Of a stretch of DNA of 40,186 nt, positions 17,910-26,210 are shown in pieces. Under the pieces are notes generated by a model. The model saw nothing but the letters and a program-made list of their open reading frames with translations. It was not told the origin of the DNA and searched no databases. How positions within the stretch are numbered: position 1 is the first letter of the stretch; every line of letters begins with the position of its first letter. This DNA comes from Nitrososphaera sp. (GTDB lineage Archaea > Thermoproteota > Nitrososphaeria > Nitrososphaerales > Nitrososphaeraceae): contig QCWB01000004.1 in the NCBI GenBank assembly GCA_013114715.1, positions 1 to 40,186 on the forward strand, written 5' to 3'. The position numbers and the translations under genes are program-made.

Positions 17910-18764
17910 GATAACTCAGCATCCCAAAGAACACTCGATGAACTAATAGCTTATTGCACTGTCAGAATTGAAGCTGTAAATCAGTTTGGAGAAGTGAGTT
18001 ACGGAACTGGATTCATGTATGAATTTTTTGAAGATGAAAGTGGAAGTTATCCTGCTTTAATTTCAAACAAACACGTAATCAAAGACGCAGTTACTGGTCG
18101 AATTTTTGTGAGCTTGGCAGATGATCAAGGAAACTTGACGCGAGATAAAATAATCATCTCGATATCCAATTTTTCTAAAAGATGGCTGCACCATCCGGAT
18201 GATGATGTCGATCTAGCTGTAATGCCTTTAGGCAGTTTTTATAATGAATTTGGAAAGAGAGGAATGCGAATCTTTCACACCTTTGTTACCAAGGAAATAA
18301 TCCCCGACGAACAGGATTGGAAGATGGTTAAGGCTATTGAAGACATTGTGATGGTTGGATATCCAATAGGTGTTTGGGATTCGGTGAATTATTTGCCTAT
18401 TGTAAGAAGAGGTATTACTGCGACTCAGCCCAGAATAGATTATAAAAACAGGAAAGAATTCTTGGTTGATGTGGGAGTATTTCCCGGATCGTCAGGTTCA
18501 CCAATTTTTTCTATCATTCCAACGGGACAAATATGGGTGGGTCCCATGCCTCCAAGAAAACCCGTTTTACTCTTAGGAATAGTTTATGGATATTTCCCTT
18601 TTAGAGTTACAGACGATCCTAAAATTCTACCAATTCCTACAAAAGACGATGCCTTACTTGTAAGGGATGTTCCGATAAATGTAGGTGCTGTTATTAAATC
18701 CAACCTTATCTTCGATTTTGAGAATTTGATGAAAGAGGATATTAAGAATCCTAGTGGGTTATAA
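17904..18764 (+). CDS. Trypsin-like serine peptidase (S1/HtrA-type fold)
   Basis: The 286-aa protein has a recognisable catalytic triad: H57 in SNKHVIKD, D103 in DDDVDLAVMP and S197 in PGSSGSPIF. There is no signal peptide or TM segment, so it is predicted to act in the cytoplasm. A PDZ domain, usual in HtrA/Deg proteins, is absent. The start is TTG 17904, directly after an in-frame TGA. Composition is AT-rich, as in the divergent two-TM gene. Cytoplasmic trypsin-like peptidases of this kind occur in bacterial conflict and signalling modules (established), but nothing here shows the substrate. It ends 140 nt before the convergent pdaD. Confidence 0.8.
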   Translation: MSDNSASQRTLDELIAYCTVRIEAVNQFGEVSYGTGFMYEFFEDESGSYPALISNKHVIKDAVTGRIFVSLADDQGNLTRDKIIISISNFSKRWLHHPDDDVDLAVMPLGSFYNEFGKRGMRIFHTFVTKEIIPDEQDWKMVKAIEDIVMVGYPIGVWDSVNYLPIVRRGITATQPRIDYKNRKEFLVDVGVFPGSSGSPIFSIIPTGQIWVGPMPPRKPVLLLGIVYGYFPFRVTDDPKILPIPTKDDALLVRDVPINVGAVIKSNLIFDFENLMKEDIKNPSGL

Positions 18765-18903
18765 CAAAGAAATTTTCCTAGCTCCTAAAATAGAATTGAA
18801 ATAAGTGACTTACGATTCAGCCTTTGAACATTGCTATCTCCAGCAATCAATTTAGGGGCAGCTCCTACCATCCCAAACACTCTTTCTGACTTCCAGCAAG
18901 TAC
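18765..18903. other. Convergent intergenic spacer, no gene seen
   Basis: This spacer lies between the protease and pdaD stops. The minus-strand open frame through 18785-19015 overlaps pdaD out of phase and has no family resemblance, so I see nothing to annotate. Confidence 0.5.
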
Positions 18904-19521
18904 CTATAATATCAAGACGGCCGAGCTTACGACCGTAGTCCACAGGCCGTCCTTGTTTCCTTCTGCTGATTGCGTAAAGTTTTGCGTCTTGTATATCTTG
19001 CCGGATAATCTCCATTGCTCTTCAATCTGGTTCCAAGTCAGGCTGGGATCCGCGTGCAAGCCCATCGTGGTTGCGAGCATTTCCATAGCCATGTCCTCTG
19101 CATAGTCTCCTGCTTTTTGGGCAGTCTCCCCGGTAGAGTGGTGCTCTGATAAATAACCATGCTGCGTTGCGTCTTCTACCGGCCTTGCAAGGCCTATGGA
19201 CGCGGCTATCAGCCTGTTTGGCTCGTTGGTTGAGGACCTGGCCATGACGGCAAAAGTAACCTGCCCCGGGACAAGGCGCTTTCTTCCTTCTTGAACGCTA
19301 ACTATTTTGCAGCCGGGAGGCTTTATGCTAGAGACCGTGACTATGTTCAAGTCTGCAATCTGTGCGTCACGAAGGGCAAGCTCAAAACTGGTAAGATAGT
19401 CTTTGTGGACTCCTTTTCCCTTTGTAAAGAACATTATTTTTGGAACGTACTTGAAAGGGTCTGTCAATATCGCAGAGTCGATTGCATTTTTCCTAGCTTC
19501 GCTCTTGTCGGTTTCTGACAT
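18904..19521 (-). CDS. pdaD: Pyruvoyl-dependent arginine decarboxylase
   Basis: This enzyme converts arginine to agmatine, used in archaea for polyamines and for agmatidine in tRNA-Ile. The 205-aa proenzyme contains VSSIKPPGCKIV. Self-cleavage between S64 and S65 is expected to create the pyruvoyl group. The segment VTFAVMARSSTNEPNRLIAASIGLA and the EDMAMEMLATTMG helix also fit the family. It is longer than the roughly 165-aa Methanocaldococcus enzyme, mainly at the N-terminus. ATG 19521 has a CTTATCAAG box about 25 nt upstream, suggesting a leaderless message. Confidence 0.92.
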   Translation of the reverse strand: MSETDKSEARKNAIDSAILTDPFKYVPKIMFFTKGKGVHKDYLTSFELALRDAQIADLNIVTVSSIKPPGCKIVSVQEGRKRLVPGQVTFAVMARSSTNEPNRLIAASIGLARPVEDATQHGYLSEHHSTGETAQKAGDYAEDMAMEMLATTMGLHADPSLTWNQIEEQWRLSGKIYKTQNFTQSAEGNKDGLWTTVVSSAVLIL

Positions 19522-19644
19522 GGTCTTTCAAATCTACAATGGCTTGATAAGCATTTGGTAAATAGATCGTGTTTTGTACGATATTCCTGTTTCAACACCA
19601 AGGACGTGATATCAAAAATGTTTTGGGCCGATCACAAGTTTGAA

Positions 19645-20559
19645 CTAGCGGGCAAACTTGGCAAGCTGCACAGTCACGTCCATCATCTTTTTCAGATCGG
19701 AGCCAAGTGGCGAAAACAAATATCCAAATATGATATGCTCTGCGCCCATTTCCCTTATCTGCGCTATGTCGCTTCCAATCTGGTCAATAGTGCCGCTCAT
19801 CGGAGATCGGTTGTCTTTAGAATCTACCAGATAGGGGTATGCTAGCACGAATACTCTTGAAGGGTCTCTGCCTGCCTTTCTGGCAGCCTCCTGCAAACCC
19901 TTTATGGTTTGTGCCAGCTGATCTAGCGGCCCAAAACCGGCTATGGCAATCCAGCCGTCGGCATACTTTACTATTCGCTCAAGCGTACCGGGGGCAAACC
20001 CGCCAAGAAGTATTGGAGGGTGCGGCTTTTGCAAGGGCTTTGGAGCTATCTTTGATGCTGGAATCCTGTAAAAATTGCCGTTGAACTCGACTACTTCATC
20101 AGTCCAGATCTTTCTTAGCGCCGCCACAAATTCGTCTGCTCTTGCCCCTCTCTGGGAGTACGGCGTGTTTGAGGTGTCGTATTCGTCTTTTGACCAGCCG
20201 AGGCCCAGGCCGGCAATTGCACGTCCGCGTGAGAGGATGTCAAGCGTTGTAAACCTTCTTGCCAGATTTACTGGTGTATAATAAGGCATGTCAACTACGC
20301 ATGTGCCTAAAGAAATACGTTCCGTGTGTGCTGCAAGAAATGTAAGCGTCTCAAGCGGGTCAAGTACATGTTGATATTCAGTTGGAAGAGAGCCATCCGG
20401 TGTCACTGGGTAGGGGGTCTGCGGCTTTAACGGCCACAACAGCCTGTCAATGGTCCAGACAGAATCCAGGCCAGATTTCTCGGCCTCTTTGGCGACATAA
20501 AGAATATTTTCTCGCGTTGCATTTTGGCCCACCTGCGGCAAAACTATTCCCACTTTCAT
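19645..20559 (-). CDS. LLM-class flavin/F420-dependent oxidoreductase
   Basis: This 304-aa luciferase-like monooxygenase-family enzyme has a TIM-barrel fold. Segments seen include SGLDSVWTIDRLLWP, LGTCVVDMPYYTPVNLARRFTTLD, AGLGLGWSKDEYD and PILLGGFAPGTLERIVKYADGWI. The N-terminus MKVGIVLPQVG and the glycine-rich GLGLGWSKDE favour the F420-using branch, and F420 is normal in this archaeal group. The substrate cannot be told. The promoter box TTATATCA lies about 26 nt before ATG. Confidence 0.85.
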   Translation of the reverse strand: MKVGIVLPQVGQNATRENILYVAKEAEKSGLDSVWTIDRLLWPLKPQTPYPVTPDGSLPTEYQHVLDPLETLTFLAAHTERISLGTCVVDMPYYTPVNLARRFTTLDILSRGRAIAGLGLGWSKDEYDTSNTPYSQRGARADEFVAALRKIWTDEVVEFNGNFYRIPASKIAPKPLQKPHPPILLGGFAPGTLERIVKYADGWIAIAGFGPLDQLAQTIKGLQEAARKAGRDPSRVFVLAYPYLVDSKDNRSPMSGTIDQIGSDIAQIREMGAEHIIFGYLFSPLGSDLKKMMDVTVQLAKFAR

Positions 20560-20688
20560 ATTTTGGTAATTATCATTGGTTTGATATAAACAATAGATCG
20601 CCAGTTGCTATTCGCTGTCAACAGAGCCAGTTACCCCAAGACTTAAGTATTATGTACCTGTTCTATTTTTAATGAGGTATCAGCTAGC

Positions 20689-20898
20689 ATGACAGAGGAA
20701 TCCAGAATCATGTCTGATAGTGAGTACAACATAACAAAACAACTGACAAAGGAACTGGAATTTCTGTGGAATGTTGATGGCTACATCAAAGATGCGGAAG
20801 AAGAAGGCAATCAGGAATGTGCCAAATTATTCAGAGAAATCAAAGAAGATGAAGAACGCCACGCAAAGAAGCTAAAAGACCTGTTACTAAAGAAATAG
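20689..20898 (+). CDS. Small helical protein, ferritin/rubrerythrin-like half-motif
   Basis: The 69-aa protein is predicted almost all helical and very charged. It holds one EKE-type helix pair ending in REIKEDEERHAKKLKD, which resembles the ExxH half-site of ferritin-like proteins, with an earlier KDAEEEGNQECAK helix. One chain is too short for a four-helix bundle, so a dimer would be needed to form a metal site; this is inference. A GAGGT sequence lies about 10 nt before ATG 20689; ATG 20710 is an alternative start. Confidence 0.55.
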   Translation: MTEESRIMSDSEYNITKQLTKELEFLWNVDGYIKDAEEEGNQECAKLFREIKEDEERHAKKLKDLLLKK

Positions 20899-21144
20899 TC
20901 AGTACAAAACAAGAAAACAAGCGCCTGAAAAGCCCACAGTAGAGTCTTGATCTGCACAAGAGTAGTGATTTTGTCAGTGCCCGAGAATTCTATGATGTTG
21001 TCACAAATAGCCATTTTTGCATCTACAAACCAAAGTCATTACATCCATGCGTAAACATCATTCAGTCAATCAAAAAAGAGTATTTCCTAAATTGGGCAGA
21101 AATAACGATCATTCTTTTAAGGAACTCATAGCTTGACTGATGAT

Positions 21145-21546
21145 ATGTTGGGAGATTTAATTTTTGAAGGAAGAGGAAAAACCACAGGAAAGAGGGTACT
21201 ATCCGCAGAAGGTCCAAAGATCGAGGTATCGTTTGCAACTGAAGGAAAGTATAAAGACATTGAAATCAGAGAGATAGGCACGTTTACGGCAGTTCCGCGT
21301 CAAGGTGATGTGATGTTTGGAGAAGGCAATGGAATTGTAATGACCAAGGATGGAGAAATGGCTTCGTGGTCTGGAAGCGGAATAGGCAGGCACGGACAAG
21401 GTGGCAAGATGTCTTGGCGCGGCGCGATATATTACCAAACAGCATCGCAGGGAAAACTGGCTTCACTTAACAACGCGGTTGTAGTCTTTGAGTTTGATGT
21501 GGATGCAGATGAGAACTCTATTGAGAAAGGATGGGAATGGAAGTAA
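21145..21546 (+). CDS. Conserved hypothetical protein, beta-rich
   Basis: This is a soluble protein of about 133 aa with a run of beta strands and many glycines: GTFTAVPRQGDVMFGEGNGI, SWSGSGIGRHGQGGKMSWRG and NNAVVVFEFDVD. It ends in GWEWK. I do not recognise a named family; the pattern suggests a small beta-barrel. A TTG at 21133 would add four residues, but a TATA-like TTCTTTTAA centred near 21117 fits a leaderless start at ATG 21145. It stands alone with 230 nt upstream in which I see nothing. Confidence 0.6.
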   Translation: MLGDLIFEGRGKTTGKRVLSAEGPKIEVSFATEGKYKDIEIREIGTFTAVPRQGDVMFGEGNGIVMTKDGEMASWSGSGIGRHGQGGKMSWRGAIYYQTASQGKLASLNNAVVVFEFDVDADENSIEKGWEWK

Positions 21547-21675
21547 ATAGTCTCTCATAATTACGTAGACGGCCGTATTATCGTGCTTGTGAGAATTCCT
21601 CTTTACAGACGAGTTCTAAACCGTTTGATACAATATTGGCGGTGTGAGTGCAATCTTTATCAAAGATGTTGTAGT

Positions 21676-21828
21676 ATGTATGGCATGTTCAAAGATCCGG
21701 TTTGCAAGATGATGGTAGATGAAAAAAGCGCAGAACATGTTTCAAAGGTTGGGGGAAGGACCGTATACCTGTGTTCGGCGGAATGCAAAAAAGAATTCGA
21801 AAAGAATCCAAAAAAATATGGATACTAG
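21676..21828 (+). CDS. YHS-domain metal-binding mini-protein
   Basis: The 50-aa protein is essentially one YHS (TRASH-like) domain. It has DPVCKMMVDEKSAEHVSKVG, then YLCSAECKKEFEKNPKKYG, with cysteines in the usual C...C...C places. It closely resembles the N-terminal domain of the copper ATPase encoded at 23147. Inference: it is a copper chaperone or sensor for that pump. The longer frame from 21583 is ignored because a TATA-like CTTTATC near 21657 fits a start at ATG 21685 or 21676. Its stop is 3 nt from the stop of the convergent Met-rich gene. Confidence 0.75.
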   Translation: MYGMFKDPVCKMMVDEKSAEHVSKVGGRTVYLCSAECKKEFEKNPKKYGY

Positions 21829-21831
21829 GCA

Positions 21832-22848
21832 TTATTTCTCCTGCATGAACTGACCATGCCACCAGTGGTAGATTATCTGACCTGTGTAGCCGTTGACGCT
21901 AAGCATGCCTGATATTTTGCCATCCGTCTCTACGTGTATGGTGTAGTAGCCATAGAACTGATCGACGTCTTCCGCGACGGCCCCAGCAAAGTTCTTGTCC
22001 AGATATGTCTGTGCCAGTGATTGCGCCTCATCGCTGGTAATTGTCATCTCCGTTGTGCCGTTAGTTTGCATCATGCCATATTTCGTATTCCACATCATGT
22101 TGGCTCCGGGTTCCGGCATTACAACACCGGCAGGCATCATTGTTTTGGAATCCTTCCAGACAAGCATTTCTAATGCCCCGATTCCCGTATCCTTTTCATA
22201 CATGATAAAGTAAAAGTTGTTTTCAAACTCCATTAGGTCTTTTATGGCCAAGTTCTGATTATCTAAAGTCAGGAATTCCTGCGCTGCCTTTTCCACGTTA
22301 TCGATGTTTAGCGGTTCCTGTACTTGGATGGTATTAGACATCATCATAGAACCCATGCCAAAGCCTTGCATTCCAGAACCCATCATGCTGCCGCCCATCA
22401 TTCCTCCGTTCATCATGTTGTTCATCATCATTCCTTGTCCCATCATTTCTTGCATGAATTGCTGGTTGCTGGCCATGTTCTGCATCATTTGCTTTCTAAG
22501 CTCAGGGTCGTTCATCATACCAGTCATGGTGCTTTGGGCAAACTGCTTGTCCTGACGCATATTTTCCATCATCTGCCTGTTGAATTCAGGGTCGTTCATC
22601 ATCTCGTTCATAAATTGAGGATTCTGCATTATAGACGTCATCATCTGCTGCCGCCCTGTCTGCGTGTTCATCATCTGTTGGTTCCATTGATTCATCATCT
22701 GCGGATTCTGCATCATGTTCCCGATTGTCTGAGGATTCTGAAACATCATGTTAGGTGAAACGGTCGATGAAAAGACTCCATATCCTACGGCCAATCCTAC
22801 GAAAAATAACCCCGCAGCTATCCCTATCCAGAGATATTGGTTTGCCAA
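21832..22848 (-). CDS. Methionine-rich membrane-anchored protein with PepSY-like C-terminus, putative Cu(I) binding
   Basis: The 338-aa protein starts with a single TM helix (about residues 5-28, WIGIAAGLFFVGLAVGYGVF), so the rest is probably outside the cell. Residues 34-170 contain 40 methionines in 137 residues, mostly MM pairs or MMM triplets. They are arranged in imperfect repeats such as MMQNPQ, MMNDPEF and MMNDPELRKQ, rather like STI1/ubiquilin NPxxMxxMM repeats. After about residue 175 a compact domain resembling tandem PepSY units follows (SDEAQSLAQTYLDKNF, ISGMLSVNGYTGQIIYHWWHG). Methionine clusters bind Cu(I) in periplasmic copper proteins (established). The neighbours copA and YHS support copper handling. 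The start is TTG 22848, with a TATA-like box at 22881-22886 and a 19-bp element beyond it. Confidence 0.8.
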   Translation of the reverse strand: MANQYLWIGIAAGLFFVGLAVGYGVFSSTVSPNMMFQNPQTIGNMMQNPQMMNQWNQQMMNTQTGRQQMMTSIMQNPQFMNEMMNDPEFNRQMMENMRQDKQFAQSTMTGMMNDPELRKQMMQNMASNQQFMQEMMGQGMMMNNMMNGGMMGGSMMGSGMQGFGMGSMMMSNTIQVQEPLNIDNVEKAAQEFLTLDNQNLAIKDLMEFENNFYFIMYEKDTGIGALEMLVWKDSKTMMPAGVVMPEPGANMMWNTKYGMMQTNGTTEMTITSDEAQSLAQTYLDKNFAGAVAEDVDQFYGYYTIHVETDGKISGMLSVNGYTGQIIYHWWHGQFMQEK

Positions 22849-22898
22849 TTTTTATCTGCAAACCGATTTGCAGATGTCGGATATATGCAGAAGGACTT

Positions 22899-22917
22899 TT
22901 GTGCACTGCAGTGCAAT
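22899..22917 (-). promoter_or_regulatory. 19-bp candidate operator upstream of the Met-rich gene (copy 1)
   Basis: On the minus strand this reads ATTGCACTGCAGTGCACAA and includes the perfect 14-bp palindrome TGCACTGCAGTGCA (22902-22915). It matches copy 2 at 15 of 19 positions. The near edge is 12 nt upstream of the ATATAT box at 22881-22886. Position upstream of TATA suggests an activator-type site. Confidence 0.6.
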
Positions 22918-23081
22918 TTAGGTTTAGAATGTTGTACCAATAACGATTTATCGGACATATTTGAAAACGCCTGACGTCGGGATAGTGATTGGTTGCCTCC
23001 CGGCATGCGATATGAACAACGTATGTGTGTGCATCGTAAAGTTCAGGAGTGAATTAATTTTATTTTTTGTACAATCCTTGT

Positions 23082-23100
23082 GTTGCAGTGCAATGCACAC
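23082..23100 (+). promoter_or_regulatory. 19-bp candidate operator upstream of copA (copy 2)
   Basis: The sequence is GTTGCAGTGCAATGCACAC. Its near edge is about 9 nt upstream of a TATA-like TTTAGATA (23110-23117), which lies 30-37 nt from the copA ATG. The consensus with copies 1 and 3 is TTGCAnTGCAnTGyACA. Confidence 0.6.
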
Positions 23101-23146
23101 AATACTACATTTAGATATACTATGACGCCAATAATAAGCGACAGGG

Positions 23147-25327
23147 ATGGCCAAGGACCCCGTATGTGGAATGGTGGTCAATGAAAAGACCGCGCTCAGT
23201 TCTGAGATAGGTGGCAGGCAATTCTACTTTTGCAGCTCTAGCTGCCTGAACACTTTTGCCAATCCCGAAAAGGAACTCGGCAAGCTCAAAAAGAGGATGT
23301 ATGTGGCCGTCTCAGGCGCCCTCATCCTTGCCATAATGCGTGGAGCCCTTTATCTTGGGCTGGCCTTTGGAGCCGTGGCAGTTACATGGGCACCAATTCC
23401 AAACATCCCCTACCTAACTTGGGGGCTTTTGTTATTCTTCATTACGACGCCAATACAGTTCATCGGCGGATGGACATTCTATGTTGGCGCTTACGAAGCT
23501 GTCAAGCGTAGGACTGCCAACATGGACCTACTGATATCAATAGGGACGCTAGCGGCCTACATATACAGCACAGTAGTATTGTTTTTCCCCGGAATCTTGC
23601 CAGTAAATGAAAGAGACGTTTACTTTGAAGTCTCTGCAGTAATCATCGCCTTTGTTCTGCTTGGAAAATACATGGAAGAGGCTATCAAAAAGAGAAGCTC
23701 TGCTTCTGTCAGGAAGCTCCTTGACCTCCGGCCTGCAATGGCAAGGGCAGTACGTGATGGTGTTGAAGTTGAAATTCCTGCCAGCGAAGTGGCTGTGGAC
23801 GACATACTCGTAGTTAAGCCAGGAGAAAAGATACCTACTGACGGGGTAGTTATCCATGGAACATCTGCAGTCGATGAGAAGATGATTACCGGTGAAAGCA
23901 TACCGGTGGATAAGCAACCCGGCTCCGAGGTGATCGGAGCCACCCTCAATAAACAAGGATTGCTCAAGATAAGGGCCACAAAAGTTGGAAGAGAGACAGC
24001 ACTTTCACAAATAGTGCACATAGTCGAAGAGGCGCAAGCATCCACAGGCAATATCCAAAGGCTGGTAGATTCAGTCTCTGCAAAATTCGTGCCAGCAGTG
24101 GTGTCAGTATCTGTGGGCGCATTTCTGGTCTGGTATTTTGTCTTTGGTAACTTTGTCACGGGGCTGCTCTCATTCATAGCAGTTCTGATAATTGCATGTC
24201 CATGCGCACTGGGAATTGCAACTCCAGCTGCTTTGATGGTAGGTGTGGGCAAAGGTGCAGAAGCAGGGATCCTGATAAGAGGAGCAGAATACCTGGAACG
24301 CTCGCAAAAGATAAAGACCGTAGTATTTGATAAGACGGGCACATTAACAAAAGGAGAGCCGTCTGTTACAGACATTGTTACCTTCAAGGGCTTTGAAAGG
24401 GATGATGTCTTACAACTTGCAGGTGCGGTGGAAACTGGTTCTGAACATCCTCTAGCCCAGGCCGTGGTAAGAGAGGCAAAACAAAGGCGTCTTCTACTGG
24501 TTCGCCCTGAAGAATTTGAGGCTGTCTCCGGCATGGGTGTCAAGGCAGTGGTGAACAACAGGGACATACTTTTTGGCAACAGAAAACTCATGAATAAATT
24601 CGAGATTTACTCGGATTTCATCGAGGAGAAGATGCAAGAGCTTGAAGCTCATGGGAAGACCGTCATGATCGTTGGTGTAGACAAGGAGATCGCAGGACTG
24701 ATTGCAGTAGCTGACACACTAAAAGCGTCGTCAGCTGCAGCTATAAAGGCACTGAAAGACCTTGACATCGAGACGGTCATGCTCACCGGCGATAACGAAA
24801 AGACGGCCAAGTCAGTCGCAAAGAGCGTTGGCATAGACAAGGTCATTGCCAACGTGCTGCCGGGAGAGAAGGCTGGCGTGATAAAGCAGTTGCAGTCTGA
24901 AGGAAAGGTCGTGGCCATGGTAGGTGATGGGATAAATGATGCTCCAGCATTGGCCCAGGCAGACATTGGAATAGCCATAGGAAGCGGATCGGACATTGCC
25001 AAGGAAACAGGCGGAATAATACTGATCAAAGACGATGTAATGGATGTTGCGAGATCCATCAGACTGAGCAGAGCCACGATGAAGAAGATAAGGCAGAACC
25101 TTTTCTGGGCGCTAATCTACAACGCTGCAGGGATTCCGGTCGCCGCAATTGGATTGCTAAGTCCAATGATCGCAGCGGCTGCAATGGCATTAAGCTCCAT
25201 ATCCGTTATTGCAAACTCTTCTCTGCTCAAGCGACTAAAGATTGTTGACAAGGAAGGCGTTGTGAAGACGGAAAGCATGACGAAGGACGGAAAACAAATA
25301 CAAGAAATGAATCTAAGTCGTATCTAG
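23147..25327 (+). CDS. copA: Copper-exporting P1B-type ATPase with N-terminal YHS domain
   Basis: The 726-aa membrane pump is predicted to expel Cu+ using ATP. It begins with a YHS domain (DPVCGMVVNEKT...FCSSSC, residues 4-~45) in place of the common HMA domain. Eight TM helices are expected. Hallmarks are the CPC metal site at 351-353, phosphorylated D395 in DKTGTLTKGEP, the SEHPLAQAVV histidine-proline motif and GDGINDAPAL. Late TM motifs are LIYNAAGIP and MALSSISVIANSS, matching the YN and MxxSS signature of Cu+ pumps. It lies between the Met-rich gene, divergent across about 300 nt with two operator-like sites, and a lysyl-oxidase-like copper enzyme. Copper-responsive control is likely. 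Confidence 0.93.
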   Translation: MAKDPVCGMVVNEKTALSSEIGGRQFYFCSSSCLNTFANPEKELGKLKKRMYVAVSGALILAIMRGALYLGLAFGAVAVTWAPIPNIPYLTWGLLLFFITTPIQFIGGWTFYVGAYEAVKRRTANMDLLISIGTLAAYIYSTVVLFFPGILPVNERDVYFEVSAVIIAFVLLGKYMEEAIKKRSSASVRKLLDLRPAMARAVRDGVEVEIPASEVAVDDILVVKPGEKIPTDGVVIHGTSAVDEKMITGESIPVDKQPGSEVIGATLNKQGLLKIRATKVGRETALSQIVHIVEEAQASTGNIQRLVDSVSAKFVPAVVSVSVGAFLVWYFVFGNFVTGLLSFIAVLIIACPCALGIATPAALMVGVGKGAEAGILIRGAEYLERSQKIKTVVFDKTGTLTKGEPSVTDIVTFKGFERDDVLQLAGAVETGSEHPLAQAVVREAKQRRLLLVRPEEFEAVSGMGVKAVVNNRDILFGNRKLMNKFEIYSDFIEEKMQELEAHGKTVMIVGVDKEIAGLIAVADTLKASSAAAIKALKDLDIETVMLTGDNEKTAKSVAKSVGIDKVIANVLPGEKAGVIKQLQSEGKVVAMVGDGINDAPALAQADIGIAIGSGSDIAKETGGIILIKDDVMDVARSIRLSRATMKKIRQNLFWALIYNAAGIPVAAIGLLSPMIAAAAMALSSISVIANSSLLKRLKIVDKEGVVKTESMTKDGKQIQEMNLSRI

Positions 25328-25412
25328 GGAAAATCTGGCAGACACCGCGCATTCCAATTTTCTGATCTAGTTTAAGGAAATATTCTTAACATAGCCTTGC
25401 ACATACAACATA

Positions 25413-26189
25413 ATGACCGGCTTTAAGATGCTTGGCGTTGGTGTGGCAGGAATACTTGCAGCAAGTATAGCGACAATATTTGCGCAAAACGTTTCAGCGG
25501 CTTCAGCGTTGTTGCCTGACTTGAAAACAACCATTCCACATCACCTCTCGATACAAAACGACCATCAAAAAGAATTCCTGAGATTCTCAAACGGCGTAGC
25601 CAATACGGGTCAGGGTCCGCTCCAGATAATAGCAGTAATACCGGCATCCGACCCAACTCAGACGCAGGATGCGATACAGCAGATTCTTGACGAAAACGGA
25701 AATATAGTAGAAGAAAAGCTGGTCAGCAAATTCACGTTCCACGAACAACACAACCACTGGCATATTGCAGACGTGGCCCTGTTTGAAGTCAGGCAGGGAA
25801 GTGTAGACGGCCCGGTTGTTGGAACGTCTACCAAGATAACATCATGCCTCATTGACTGGTACAAGATTGATGACAACTCCAAGACCAAAGAAAGGACGTA
25901 CTGGGAATGCAACGGCGAATTACAGGGCATCAGTCCAGGGTGGGTAGACCAGTACCACCACGCGCTTGCAGACATGGAAGTCGAGATCACTGGAGCGGAG
26001 CCAGGCCAGTATTATCTGGTGAGCACTGCAAATCCCAACAAGACGTTTATTGAAACGGATGATGAAAACAATACAGCATGGGTGTCATTTGACCTGAAAA
26101 GAGACAGCAACGGCAATGCCAAGATAAAGGTAACAGGACATTCTGTTTGCGAGCCGGGATTATGCAGTGAAAAGGTGCCAAACAGGTAA
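25413..26189 (+). CDS. Secreted lysyl-oxidase-like copper amine oxidase
   Basis: The 258-aa protein begins with a signal peptide (to about residue 30). It matches the lysyl oxidase catalytic domain: the copper-ligand cluster HEQHNHWHIADVALFEV, then TKITSCLIDWYK, and ELQGISPGWVDQYHHALADM followed by PGQYYLVSTANPNKTFIETD. The lysine in TKITSCL and the tyrosine in DQYHHA fall where the LTQ-cofactor Lys and Tyr sit in animal enzymes. This alignment was made by eye. The likely role is oxidation of protein lysines or amines at the cell surface. It follows copA by 85 nt but has its own TATA-like box about 26 nt before ATG. Confidence 0.82.
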   Translation: MTGFKMLGVGVAGILAASIATIFAQNVSAASALLPDLKTTIPHHLSIQNDHQKEFLRFSNGVANTGQGPLQIIAVIPASDPTQTQDAIQQILDENGNIVEEKLVSKFTFHEQHNHWHIADVALFEVRQGSVDGPVVGTSTKITSCLIDWYKIDDNSKTKERTYWECNGELQGISPGWVDQYHHALADMEVEITGAEPGQYYLVSTANPNKTFIETDDENNTAWVSFDLKRDSNGNAKIKVTGHSVCEPGLCSEKVPNR

Positions 26190-26210
26190 TTCGCATAGAC
26201 GTGTAAGCTG

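Noticed and set aside
17904-18764. HtrA/Deg-type heat-shock protease
   Set aside because: The triad fits trypsin-like peptidases in general, but there is no signal peptide, TM anchor or PDZ domain, so the HtrA name is not justified.
22324-22758. A plus-strand open frame encoding a strikingly histidine-rich protein, tempting as a metal chelator
   Set aside because: It is the exact antisense of the methionine-rich gene: ATG codons read as CAT (His) on the other strand. The minus-strand protein has a TM anchor, conserved domain and promoter; this one has none.
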